Positions 51,145 through 59,610 of a stretch of DNA of 64,000 nucleotides are shown one piece after another. The notes under the pieces are model-generated. The model saw only the letters and a list, made by a program, of their open reading frames with translations. It was not told the DNA's origin and did no database searches. The first letter of the stretch is position 1. Each line of letters opens with the position of its first letter. Position numbers and translations under genes: made by a program. Source of the DNA: Sipunculus nudus (lineage: Eukaryota > Annelida > Sipuncula > Golfingiida > Sipunculidae); NCBI GenBank assembly GCA_026874595.1, contig CM049322.1:52913386-52977385 (forward strand), given 5' to 3'.

Positions 51145-51708
51145 ATGACGGACATACAGGATATATTTGATAGACGGGTCTGCCGACAGTTGAGACGGCT
51201 GGCGGATATCTACGAAAGACGTGCCAAAAGGTCTACATCAGCTATACATAAGATGTACATGTTTGATTGCTGCCGGGTTGCATTAATGTTAGAGGTGTAC
51301 GTGCGTATCTTCGACACGACAGGACTTCACGGCCTCCCTGATTTGTACCTCAGCGATAGATGCTGGTTTAAGGCCACATATCACACGCTGTTTAATTATA
51401 TTTCTGGAAGACTGTACAAGCAAGACGCACGTTGCGATGGCTTCGTGGTCGCTGCATTGCTGTTATTGCATCGGTACTTTACCCGTGTACAGCAGAAATA
51501 CAATTGTTTAATAAAGGAGCTGCAACACAATCGGAATACTCAAAGAGATCTGCAGAAAATATTGTATAAGTGCAACATGCTGCGTAAATGTAAGGATGGT
51601 TTATGGTGTGAGATACAGAAACGTCGAGGTCGAGATGCTGCTGCTCGTGCAAGGAAACAAAGCATGCGTGATCGTAAACGACAGAACTCAGTGTGTGGTC
51701 TGATGTGA
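51145..51708 (+). CDS. Six-member helical family, diverged member 4 (187 aa)
   Basis: The ATG follows a TCTGTTTGCAG acceptor (51130) by 14 bases; an earlier in-frame ATG (51109) is upstream of that splice site. The protein is basic, helical and Cys-containing. It is colinear with the family: LRRLADIYERRAKRS near the start, then ARCDGFVVAALLLLHRYF in place of PCQDLVYPAL..., and a Lys/Arg-rich C-terminus (RRGRDAAARARKQS). I infer a diverged paralogue from order and pattern rather than high identity. The basic end could bind nucleic acid or enter nuclei. The function is unknown. Confidence 0.65.
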   Translation: MTDIQDIFDRRVCRQLRRLADIYERRAKRSTSAIHKMYMFDCCRVALMLEVYVRIFDTTGLHGLPDLYLSDRCWFKATYHTLFNYISGRLYKQDARCDGFVVAALLLLHRYFTRVQQKYNCLIKELQHNRNTQRDLQKILYKCNMLRKCKDGLWCEIQKRRGRDAAARARKQSMRDRKRQNSVCGLM

Positions 51709-52137
51709 ATATGTAGCCAACTTTTTCACACCAAGACTGCCCGATGCATAAATACCTTTGTACAGAACTGTTTTGTAATGTAATTCTTTCTTTTTTTGTC
51801 CATATTTACTGCTACGTACCTGTAATCCAAGAGTCTGCTACAGTTTTGTTTACATATAATATTTTGCTTACATATATTTTGTTGTATTTTCATCATATTT
51901 CGTACAGTTACATGTGTGTACCTGATGTAAATATTTTAACAATATGTGCCTCATAGAAGTAGGTTTGATGTATAATGTAAGCGTTAGGTTGTTTGATATT
52001 CATATAACCACCAAAAAATGTAACATATAATTTTGTGATGTATTTGATTTCTGGTGTATGTTTTGTTAGGTGATGATGAGACTGTTTGTTAATTTTTATA
52101 ACCATCGGCATAAACATTCTTTGTAACATTTAGTCGG

Positions 52138-52143
52138 AATAAA
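52138..52143 (+). terminator. Poly(A) signal AATAAA at the unit boundary
   Basis: AATAAATGATGTAACTTTCA marks the boundary between member 4's 3' region and the leader of member 5. The same block begins the next two units at 53462 and 54888. Confidence 0.6.
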
Positions 52144-52333
52144 TGATGTAACTTTCATTTCCGTCTCCGTTTTAATGTATCGCAGGCAAGCATCGGAGAT
52201 TTGCAAGCGAAACAGGGGTATGGATGTTTCACTGTACAGAGAGTTTGAATGTTGGCGTGCTAGCTTGGATTGTCATTTTCCTGATACCCTGCCCTTAATG
52301 CGTTTTGTGTATATTGCAGCACGCCCGTTACAA

Positions 52334-53146
52334 ATGGAAACGACAGAAGTGTGCGACCAAACAATGACTGACATGGTGGACGCCCCGAGCCATCAAACGG
52401 ACGACCCTGACAACCAAGACTGTTCACCCAACTACCAAGGAAAAGCCAACACCCCAGATTCCGACATATCGGATGACTCGTCAGATGACTCGTCGGATGA
52501 CTTGTCGGATGAAGAAACCCGAAATCTGTGGGGACAGATTATCGAAACGTCAGCCAGAAGAGCGTTAAAGGACAACACTGAGGCGCTACTACAACTGGCC
52601 AATGGTGCGGACAAACGTGTACAAGAATCACCCGATGAAGAAGGAGAGTGCCAGGTTTTGATGGATTTCTCATTAAAGATGAGGCTGTTGGTTGATATCA
52701 TGTCGCGGTACCCAGGGTACATCAAACAATTCGAGGAAGAATCCTGTCATGGACGAAACGAAAGTGAAGTCTCCGTGAACGATAGAGAATACTGGGGTAC
52801 GTTTAAGCAGATGTCTGAAACCGTCGACATACTGACAAACATGCCGTGCCAGGATCTGGTGTACCCAGCTCTATTGAAACTGTCTGGGTACATGTATTGG
52901 GTGGAGACCCTTTATAATTATATGATTGACACACTGGAACGTACGACCAAAAGGATACCATATTATGTGGTGCATGACCACAGCATAATCTGGGACAGGC
53001 TCGCGTGTTATTTGAAATGGTTAAATAATGAGGCCATATGTGTCGCAAAAGAAAAAGCGGAAAAAATAGCGAAAAAACGCCGCGTGACTTCTACCGTGAA
53101 GGATCAACCTGAAACCAAAACAGTTAAAACAGGTCGCGTCAACTAG
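52334..53146 (+). CDS. Six-member helical family, member 5 (270 aa)
   Basis: The ATG (METTEV) follows a GTATATTGCAG acceptor (52319) by 14 bases; the open frame upstream is leader. It has a Ser/Asp repeat (DDSSDDSSDDLSDEE) at residues about 42-58, a likely CK2-type acidic stretch. The conserved core comes next: charged helices, PGYIKQFEEES, PCQDLVYPALLKLSGYMYWVETLY and WDRLACYLKWLN. It ends in a Lys-rich KKRRVTSTVKDQ segment. Its stop (AAC TAG) comes shortly after TGRV and cuts the basic tail kept in member 6. It is nearly identical over long stretches to member 6. Acidic plus basic ends suggest a nuclear, nucleic-acid- or chromatin-associated role, but this is inference. Confidence 0.8.
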   Translation: METTEVCDQTMTDMVDAPSHQTDDPDNQDCSPNYQGKANTPDSDISDDSSDDSSDDLSDEETRNLWGQIIETSARRALKDNTEALLQLANGADKRVQESPDEEGECQVLMDFSLKMRLLVDIMSRYPGYIKQFEEESCHGRNESEVSVNDREYWGTFKQMSETVDILTNMPCQDLVYPALLKLSGYMYWVETLYNYMIDTLERTTKRIPYYVVHDHSIIWDRLACYLKWLNNEAICVAKEKAEKIAKKRRVTSTVKDQPETKTVKTGRVN

Positions 53147-53461
53147 ACCCTTGTGAACGGCGGTACACGCTGTGTGGTGTACAGGATATATATGTGGCAT
53201 CTTTGACCAAGAGAACTTTTGTTATATAATCGCATTTTAATATCCATTTTTTTTATGCCACGTACGTGTAATCAAGGTACATGTTATGGTTTTTGTTAAC
53301 TGAGATTGTGTGTGTTATTTTTATCATAGATCGCACGTAATATGTATTTTGTTTAATGTGTACCTACTGTAAATATTTTGTCCGTGTATGCCTTACATAT
53401 ATCGGTTTCATAGTTTATGAGACAGTTTTTGATATATATTGTTTGTAACAGTTTAGTTCGG

Positions 53462-53467
53462 AATAAA
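53462..53467 (+). terminator. Poly(A) signal AATAAA at the second unit boundary
   Basis: The same AATAAATGATGTAACTTTCA block follows member 5 and starts the unit of member 6. Confidence 0.6.
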
Positions 53468-53658
53468 TGATGTAACTTTCACTACCGTCTCCGTTTTCAT
53501 GTATCGCATGTAGGAATCGGAGTTTTGCCGGCGAAACTGTGGTATGAATGTTTCACTGTGCAGAAAGTTTGAATGTTGGCGTGCTAGCTTGGATTGTCAT
53601 TTTCCTGATACCCTGCCCTTAATGCGTTTGTGTATATTGCAGCACGCCCGTTACGAAA

Positions 53659-54516
53659 ATGGAAACGACAGAAGTGTGCGACCAAACAATGACTGACATG
53701 GTGGACGCCCCGCGCCATCAAACGGACGACCCAGACCACCAAGACTGTTCACTCAACTACCAAGTAAAAGCCAACACCCCAGATTCCGACATATCGGATG
53801 ACTCATGGGATGACTCGTCGGATGACTCATCTGATGAAGAAACCCGAAACAAGTACCGACTGATGCACGAAACGTCAGCCAGAAAAGCGTTAAAGAAAAA
53901 CACTGAGGCGCTCCTAAAACTGGCCAATGGTGCGGAAAAACGTGTGCTAGAATCACCCGATGAAGAAGGAGAGTGCCAGGTTTTGAAAGATTTCTCATTA
54001 AAGACGAGGCTGTTGGTTGATATCATGTCGCGGTATCCAGGGTACATCAAACAATTCGAGGAAGAATCCTGGGATGGACGAAACGAAAGAGACGTTTTTG
54101 TGCACGATAGGGAATACTGGAATACGTATATGCAGATGTATGAAACCGTCGACGAACTGACAGACATGCCGTGCCAGGATCTGGTGTACCCAGCTCTATG
54201 TAAACTGTCAGGGTACAAGGATTGGGTGGAGACCCTTTATATTGATATGATTGACACACTGGATAATACGACCAAATGGGTACCATATGAAGCGGTGCAG
54301 GACCACCGCTTGAACTGGGACAGGCTCGCGGATTATTTGAAATGGTTAAATGATGAGGCCATATGTATCGCAGAAGAAAAAGCGGAAAAAATAGCGAGGA
54401 AGAAAAAACGCCGCGTGACTTCTACCGCGCAGGATCAACCTAAAACCACAACAGTTAAAACAGGTCGCGTCATCAAGAAACGCAAGATGCGTGGCAAAAA
54501 AAGGAACACAAAGTAA
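53659..54516 (+). CDS. Six-member helical family, member 6 (285 aa), longest basic tail
   Basis: The ATG follows a GTATATTGCAG acceptor (53642) by 16 bases and starts METTEVCDQ. The layout is an N-terminal disordered region with the SDDSWDDSSDDSSDEE acidic repeat, a charged helical core with SPDEEGECQVLKDFSLKTR, PGYIKQFEEES, PCQDLVYPALCKLSGY, and WDRLADYLKWLNDEA. It ends in a long basic tail (KKKRRVTST, then RVIKKRKMRGKKRN), a probable nuclear or nucleolar localisation signal. It has the longest basic C-terminus of the family; members 3 and 5 stop earlier. It is the youngest duplicate with member 5. The function is unknown. Confidence 0.85.
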   Translation: METTEVCDQTMTDMVDAPRHQTDDPDHQDCSLNYQVKANTPDSDISDDSWDDSSDDSSDEETRNKYRLMHETSARKALKKNTEALLKLANGAEKRVLESPDEEGECQVLKDFSLKTRLLVDIMSRYPGYIKQFEEESWDGRNERDVFVHDREYWNTYMQMYETVDELTDMPCQDLVYPALCKLSGYKDWVETLYIDMIDTLDNTTKWVPYEAVQDHRLNWDRLADYLKWLNDEAICIAEEKAEKIARKKKRRVTSTAQDQPKTTTVKTGRVIKKRKMRGKKRNTK

Positions 54517-54887
54517 AGAAAATCATGTCAACCAAGAAATGTACATTTTATGCCCCTGTGAAGGGTGGTACACGCTGTGTGGTGTACAGGATATATGTGG
54601 TATCTTTGACCAAGAGAACATTTGTTATATGATCGCATTTTAATACCCATTTGTTAATGCCACGTACGTACAATCAAGGTACATCTTATTGTTTAGTTAA
54701 CTTGTCTTATTTTTATCATAGATCGCACTTGATATGTATTTTGTTTAATGTGTACCTACTGTAAATATTTTGTCCATGTATGCCTTACATATATCGGTTT
54801 CATAGTTTATAAGACAGTTTTTGATATATATTGTTTGTAACAGTTTGGATGATAGCGCAGTAGATATTCTTGTACCAGTTAGTTCGG

Positions 54888-54893
54888 AATAAA
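54888..54893 (+). terminator. Poly(A) signal AATAAA after member 6
   Basis: The third copy of the AATAAATGATGTAACTTTCA block; here it is followed by the shared leader but then by the CARD-like gene. Confidence 0.6.
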
Positions 54894-55084
54894 TGATGTA
54901 ACTTTCACTACCGTCTCCTTTTTCATGTATCGCATGCAAGAATCGGAGTTTTGCCGGCGAAACTGCGGTATGGATGTGCCTGTACGCAGGGTTTGAAATG
55001 TTGGCGTGCAAGGTCGGATGGTCATTTTTACATGATACCCTGTTTGTAATTTCTCTATCTCTATCTCTCTCTGTTCTGTCACAG

Positions 55085-55945
55085 ATGGCCCATATCCGGT
55101 CTGAGGTGTATGCGAACAACGAAGCTGTAATGAGGTACATGGGACGTCAGATACCCACACTGGCTCAGAAAATCCACACGAAGGTGACATCCCCCCTTTG
55201 GAATATAATGTTGCAGCTCGGTTTCCTTGATCGTACGATGTTTGAAAACATCATGCAAGAAAAACGTGCCAAAGTACGCGGCGTCATGTTGCTTAGTCAT
55301 CTGGCAGGGCGGTTCCCTTTGGAAAAAATGGACGAGGCCATGAAGCTATTTTGCAAAACCGGTGAATCGCAGGTGTATTATTTTTTTTGGAACGTGGTCA
55401 TGCGACACGCCATACAGAGCCTGCCGCGGGCGCCGACTGCGGATCATAAGATGAATAAAACGGTACAAGATCCTGCTTACAGTAAACAACTGTCTCGGCT
55501 GGAGGCATTCTTTCATTCCCGACGGTACACATGTCCAGGAGCATCCACAGGCGGCGAGAAAGACCTTGGTGTCCTCATGGCTGAATATATACGTCCCCTG
55601 TTTATTCGGGATGACATCCTGTGCATGGACGAGTCCTGTGTCGTTACGCGTTTGTGTGTAGACTTGCATATAATGAACCAGTTTCAAAGGGATAAACTGT
55701 TTCTCATCACCGGATTAGCGTTTAAAAGGCGCTTGACTTTTTTTACTTACCTTGAAAAACTTCCGCTGTGGTACTGGAACAAACTGGCGGTTATCTTTCG
55801 CGAGGCAGGATACGGACAGATAGGTGGAACAATCGAACGTGGTCTCAGTTTGTCAGGCGTGCAGGTCTTGTTTCCCGATTACATCACATTCCTGCAGAGT
55901 AACCGGAAAAAAATAACCCGTACGTTGTTATCTGAACAATCGTGA
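55085..55945 (+). CDS. Protein with two CARD-like (death-fold) regions, 286 aa
   Basis: The ATG directly follows a TCTGTCACAG acceptor (55084); the upstream frame (from 54974) is leader. Region 1 (residues about 15-112) has the CARD-like order of a LGFLD turn, ENIM, a charged KRAKVRG helix, LLSHLAGR and a hydrophobic FFWNVV end. Region 2 (about 165-252) repeats it: LCVDLHIMNQFQRDKL, TGLAFKRRLTFF, YLEKLPLWYW, then KLAVIFREAGYGQIG, like the last helices of CARDs. CARDs mediate homotypic contacts in RIG-I/MAVS, NOD and caspase signalling. A viral or island-borne tandem CARD could act as a decoy. The assignment is pattern-based and unverified. A poly(A) signal lies at 55963. The gene shares its leader with the six-member family. 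Confidence 0.6.
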   Translation: MAHIRSEVYANNEAVMRYMGRQIPTLAQKIHTKVTSPLWNIMLQLGFLDRTMFENIMQEKRAKVRGVMLLSHLAGRFPLEKMDEAMKLFCKTGESQVYYFFWNVVMRHAIQSLPRAPTADHKMNKTVQDPAYSKQLSRLEAFFHSRRYTCPGASTGGEKDLGVLMAEYIRPLFIRDDILCMDESCVVTRLCVDLHIMNQFQRDKLFLITGLAFKRRLTFFTYLEKLPLWYWNKLAVIFREAGYGQIGGTIERGLSLSGVQVLFPDYITFLQSNRKKITRTLLSEQS

Positions 55946-55962
55946 CCTTATATGCACATGTG

Positions 55963-55968
55963 AATAAA
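55963..55968 (+). terminator. Poly(A) signal AATAAA after the CARD-like gene
   Basis: Lies 18 bases after the stop. A second AATAAA lies at 56112. The region between holds a degenerate direct repeat (TATGCACATGTGA...CTGCTTGG, near 55950 and 56068). Confidence 0.55.
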
Positions 55969-56403
55969 CCTCTGCTTGGAATGTGGGAAATGTTCATATA
56001 AACATTCGTAATTGGTTGTTATGATACGTTTCTGCTTGGTGGAGATAACAGAACATTCATGACCATATATGCACATGTGATTAAACCACTGCTTGGTATG
56101 TAATAACCTGAAATAAACGTTTATGGTACATGTTACATATGTGTCATTCTCGTCTACACGTATACGTGTTAATGAATGTGTGAGACGGTTGTCCTCGTGT
56201 CACAAAATATGGATTCTGCCACTACCACCACCTCCCCCTCCCTCCACCCCTTTTGCCCCCTTCCGTTATAACAATCTTGCATTCTCCGACTGGTCGCCCG
56301 CCTCATATCACACAAACTTTCTCACTGCAATGATGATAAATACGATGAAGCGACGTGACGATGTGAACGTGTATCTATTTGTACTGATGATAGATACTTG
56401 TGT

Positions 56404-56952
56404 ATGGGGCTGTGTGACGGACTCCTGTACATGGACGAAGGAACCATGGATGCATGTGTCACAAAAGGTCAAGGTCAAAGTAGCAACGATGTATACTGTG
56501 ATAAATGCAAGTGCTTGCTTCACGTGACATGCGATTGTGACAGTGATTGTAAAGGCGTGGATGGCCACTGCTGTGACTGTTCATTGGAAACAACATATGA
56601 CATGAGTGAACGTTTTGAAGACGCTTTCTCGTGTGAACGTTCTGTTCAGCTATATGACGAACTGGACAAACAGGATGCAATAGCTCCCCTTATGGAGAAG
56701 TACCTGCCTGTAAATTGCGGCAACGATGTGGAGACATTTCATGATTTCGCAGATTTCGTGTCAAATGCGCCAATGGCGCGCTGGCATTTGATACAGTCGC
56801 TGATGGCGGAATTGCAGATAATATTGCCAGATGTGGATTTTACACCGTGGTCAAAGGTCAAACATCGGGTCACATGTTTGTTCACAGACTGGAGGTCAGA
56901 GTTGGACATTGAGCGCCCCTTTTACAAGGGAGGGGTGTATCCGTTGTTATAA
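56404..56952 (+). CDS. Cys-rich zinc-binding-like protein, 182 aa
   Basis: The ATG lies 10 bases after a possible acceptor (TACTGATGATAG, 56393); the pyrimidine-rich tract upstream (C/T-rich near 56220-56270) supports it. In-frame ATGs at 56431 and 56446 are alternatives. Residues about 31-60 hold a dense Cys cluster (YCDKCKCLLHVTCDC, then DCKGVDGHCCDC), which could coordinate zinc, somewhat PHD-like. The rest is acidic and helical, with a W-containing C-terminus. No family is recognised. An AATAAA follows near 57052. Confidence 0.6.
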   Translation: MGLCDGLLYMDEGTMDACVTKGQGQSSNDVYCDKCKCLLHVTCDCDSDCKGVDGHCCDCSLETTYDMSERFEDAFSCERSVQLYDELDKQDAIAPLMEKYLPVNCGNDVETFHDFADFVSNAPMARWHLIQSLMAELQIILPDVDFTPWSKVKHRVTCLFTDWRSELDIERPFYKGGVYPLL

Positions 56953-57313
56953 ACGGCGCCTGGTTTGCGGGAGAAAAAGATGAATATGTCGATCTGTTTT
57001 TTTTTTTTTTTTTTGGCTTGGGGAATACACAGCTAACATCAGGCAAAGTTCAAATAAACGGACATGAATGTGCAGGTGTGTTTGTTGTTTATGATTATGA
57101 TTGTTACATAACAACTCCTTCTCTCGGCGTCTTCCGTTTCACACTTGCCCCCCCCCCCCTTTCCCCTCTCCCCCCGTCTTCCCAAATCCGGAACATTGTC
57201 GCTGTAAGAAATGTGCGCAGTTGATTGTTATTTTAACATAAACATTTATAACCTTCTGGTTTCGTCAGCCAGCCGTATGTACATGTTACGTCATGTGTGA
57301 GCACATTGATGTG

Positions 57314-57386
57314 GGTGTTGTGGCTCAATGGATAGAGCACTGGTTTCCGAAGCAAGGGGTTGTGGGTTCGAATCCCGCCAGCACCT
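57314..57386 (+). tRNA. tRNA-Arg(CCG)-like gene
   Basis: A full cloverleaf can be drawn. The acceptor stem GGTGTTG/CAGCACC has 7 pairs (one G-T). The D arm is GCTC/GAGC. The anticodon arm loop is TTCCGAA with anticodon CCG (57347-57349), one G-A mismatch in the stem. A 5-nt variable loop and a T arm GTGGG/CCCGC with loop TTCGAAT follow. The A-box (TGGCTCAATGG) and B-box (GGTTCGAATCC) are close to consensus. A T5 run at 57397-57401 could stop RNA polymerase III. CCA is not encoded. It lies in the converging zone of the island. The protein frames crossing it are artefacts. Whether it is charged is unknown. Confidence 0.8.
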
Positions 57387-58294
57387 TCATGATACATTTT
57401 TCTCCATCTGTTTGTCATTTATACAATTTTCTTTGTGTAAGTTTTGTCTATCACGTCAGTTGTTCGTGTTCATAACAGACAATCCACTCGGCATTACTTT
57501 TTTGTTGCGTTATATCTACTTGGCGTGTCGTGTCTGTTTATATAGCACAGTCACCGCCAGATGGCAGTATATGCACCCTTGCCGATGTTTTTATTTTTTG
57601 TTTTAAAACCATATGTTGGATGTATGTCTTTCACGTATGTTGGATGTCTGTCTTTAGCGTATGTTGGATGTCTGTCTTTCGCGTATGTTGGATGTCTGTC
57701 TTCCTCGTGTTACAATTTGTTTTTTTCAAAGGGATAGTGTCGTTCAATGTCTGATATTAAGGCCGGGTACGTTTTCATATTTCCTGAGGCTATGTGGACT
57801 ATAACAACGTACACTGTACACCAGCTTACAAAACCACACATTTACATATAAGCACACACGTATATATCTGCACAAAGGATTGGTAATCTTCTAATATGTC
57901 TTCAGGTGATGAGGGCGATCGTAAACATACCCAAACACACCGCAAGCAAAGCACATTTTACACATAAACGCACACACATACATCAGCATACACACGGAAA
58001 CATGAAATGAATAATGAGACATGTTGTCAGGTATACATAAATATATTCCGTTCACTTAAACATTTTACATTTATACAGGTTTACATATATCAGATATATT
58101 TCATATCATCGATAAACATACATGGCAAGCGTGCAAATGTCATAAAGGTCATGTGTAGTCACAGCGAATTGTCCCACAATATACAGAAGCGTGACAGACG
58201 ACAGCGAATTGTTCCACAATATATATATATATATAAATATATATATATGTACCTTTTCGATAAAATGTTGTTTGTACAACGTGCGTGGAAATGG
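57387..58294. other. Converging intergenic region
   Basis: Lies between the plus-strand and minus-strand gene sets. It contains a 24-bp minisatellite (57612-57707), a short direct repeat (CAGCGAATTGT with CCACAATAT, near 58161 and 58203) and a TA-rich run. No gene is supported. Confidence 0.6.
57612..57707. repeat. 24-bp minisatellite, four units
   Basis: Four head-to-tail 24-bp units of the type TATGTTGGATGTCTGTCTTT plus a 4-nt end. Unit length is a multiple of three, so plus-strand frames stay open through it; I treat that as an artefact. Confidence 0.9.
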
Positions 58295-58603
58295 TCACGG
58301 GTACAGGTTTATAAGAAAACCCAACAACTCTGCAGGCTTCCAGCGCAGCTTTGGATGAATTTTCCGTTGCATATCAGATGTGAACATGAACTGTCGCTCG
58401 GGTGTATGATTGTGTTTTTTTGTACCAGGTGCCCGTACACGCTCCAGCCTCACTCTCAGGCATTTGTCAATCCGGCAAGGTGACTGTATACGCTCCAGTC
58501 TCACTTTAAGGCATTTATCAATTCGGCCATCTAACCGAATGCATACTTTCAGCCCCTCTCTTCGCGTTGACATGTAGCACCTGCATATCGCTTTTGGGTT
58601 CAT
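58295..58603 (-). CDS. Small basic island protein, 102 aa
   Basis: Minus-strand frame whose ATG comes directly after a TTATGTTCCAG acceptor (58604). The frame is open further upstream, but that part is intron-like. The protein has an internal tandem repeat of about 18 residues with core RIDKCLKVRLER / RIDKCLRVRLER and is strongly basic. The opposite strand also has a long open frame, so strand choice rests mainly on the splice site and repeat. No family is recognised. Confidence 0.45.
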   Translation of the reverse strand: MNPKAICRCYMSTRREGLKVCIRLDGRIDKCLKVRLERIQSPCRIDKCLRVRLERVRAPGTKKHNHTPERQFMFTSDMQRKIHPKLRWKPAELLGFLINLYP

Positions 58604-58881
58604 CTGGAACATAAGCAAATGATAATGTAAAAGTACACTTGTATAAGAAGAAGAACAAAACCTGTGGGGGGGGCAGCAAATCATGCAAACATGTGAAACA
58701 TTGCCAGATGCTCGGATGGAATGTCCCATTTGACCCTGAAATAAATAAACACATATGTATAACGACACAACACTATCATATTACAACATATATATATTGT
58801 TTATATATATATATTTATATATATATATATCAATATACAACAAGTATATTAACACCAACACACATACAGACAGATGGACGG

Positions 58882-59601
58882 TCAAAACATATTTACAAAA
58901 CGACACGCCACCCACCAGATGTATATCTTCACCACATCAGTGCGTTTGTTGGGTACCCTGCATGTCGGACAATGGACCTCCTCGCGGGAAGTGGAACGGG
59001 ACGTGGAACGGAACATGTTGTCGCGCAAGCGATTTATAAACGCTTGAAAGTCGTTTCTATTTTCATTGTAGGAGAACACCGCCATTATACATCTGTGACA
59101 AAACATGTGTCCGCATATTTTTAGGAAACAGTCCACGGTGTTCTCCAAACAAATTGGACACCGGAAGCGACTTAGCCTTTCCTGGGCATCCCTTTCTTTA
59201 CTTTGAAGCTGGGCAATCATGGTCTGAGCGTGTGCGAGCTGCTCCTCCACACTGGAAACGACAACGCCTGGATCTGAAACGTTTGCCGAACCTCTGCAAG
59301 CAGAAACTGTCGCCGAACGGATTGGTGTGTCAGGTGCTGCCGAAACTGTTTCCGCATTGCCACCCGTATATGGAGGAAACATCGCTGCTTCGGTGGCGCC
59401 CGTCCTGACGTGTCGAAGCTTTAACCTTTTGGGTGCAGGCAAAATGTTATCAGATCGGGTCTGACCTCCCTGGGTTGATGTATCATGTTCCGATGGAGGC
59501 GCAGGGTCCACGGGAGGTCGACGTTCAGAAGTCAATTGATCAGAGGCGTCTGTGTCGTCAGCGACATTTTGGGACGGGTTGGTTGCTGTTATGGAATTCA
59601 T
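58882..59601 (-). CDS. RING-finger protein (probable E3 ubiquitin ligase), 239 aa
   Basis: The ATG is at 59601, three bases after a TAATTGCAG acceptor (59605) that overlaps the upstream gene's stop region. The N-terminus (1-115) is disordered and Ser/Thr/Pro-rich with a basic PAPKRLKLRH signal (about 55-64). A coiled-coil-like Gln/Glu-rich helix (about 115-147) precedes a C3HC4 RING. The zinc ligands (mature numbering) are C148, C151, C163, H165, C168, C171, then C211 and C214 after a long 39-residue spacer. A Trp/Phe-rich hydrophobic tail ends the protein. Viruses often encode RING E3s that degrade host restriction factors; the target here is unknown. It sits directly downstream of the SIM-containing gene. 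Confidence 0.85.
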   Translation of the reverse strand: MNSITATNPSQNVADDTDASDQLTSERRPPVDPAPPSEHDTSTQGGQTRSDNILPAPKRLKLRHVRTGATEAAMFPPYTGGNAETVSAAPDTPIRSATVSACRGSANVSDPGVVVSSVEEQLAHAQTMIAQLQSKERDAQERLSRFRCPICLENTVDCFLKICGHMFCHRCIMAVFSYNENRNDFQAFINRLRDNMFRSTSRSTSREEVHCPTCRVPNKRTDVVKIYIWWVACRFVNMF

Positions 59602-59610
59602 CAACTGCAA

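Larger units (their letters stand above)
52138..54887 (+). repeat. Tandem duplication of a gene unit (about 1.32 and 1.43 kb)
   Basis: Two head-to-tail units run from 52138 to 53461 and from 53462 to 54887. Each has the AATAAATGATGTAACTTTCA block, a leader with GTATCGCA and GAATGTTGGCGTGCTAGC, an acceptor, a family gene, and a 3' region containing GGTACACGCTGTGTGGTGTA. The leader block occurs a third time at 54888-55020, now before an unrelated gene (55085). Leader identity is high, so the event looks recent compared with the older, diverged members 1-4. Confidence 0.85.

Noticed and set aside
57293-57606. Open frames across the tRNA-Arg gene (WIEHWFPK and GFESRQH type peptides)
   Set aside because: Such peptides are typical translation artefacts of tRNA genes, and the cloverleaf explains the sequence better.
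57530-57754. Open frame with CWMSVF repeats
   Set aside because: Created by the 24-bp minisatellite, whose unit is a multiple of three; no start context or splice site supports it.
58007-58483. 158-aa plus-strand frame opposite the small basic gene
   Set aside because: Includes a TA-type run and low-complexity start; the minus strand has the acceptor-ATG pattern and the internal repeat.
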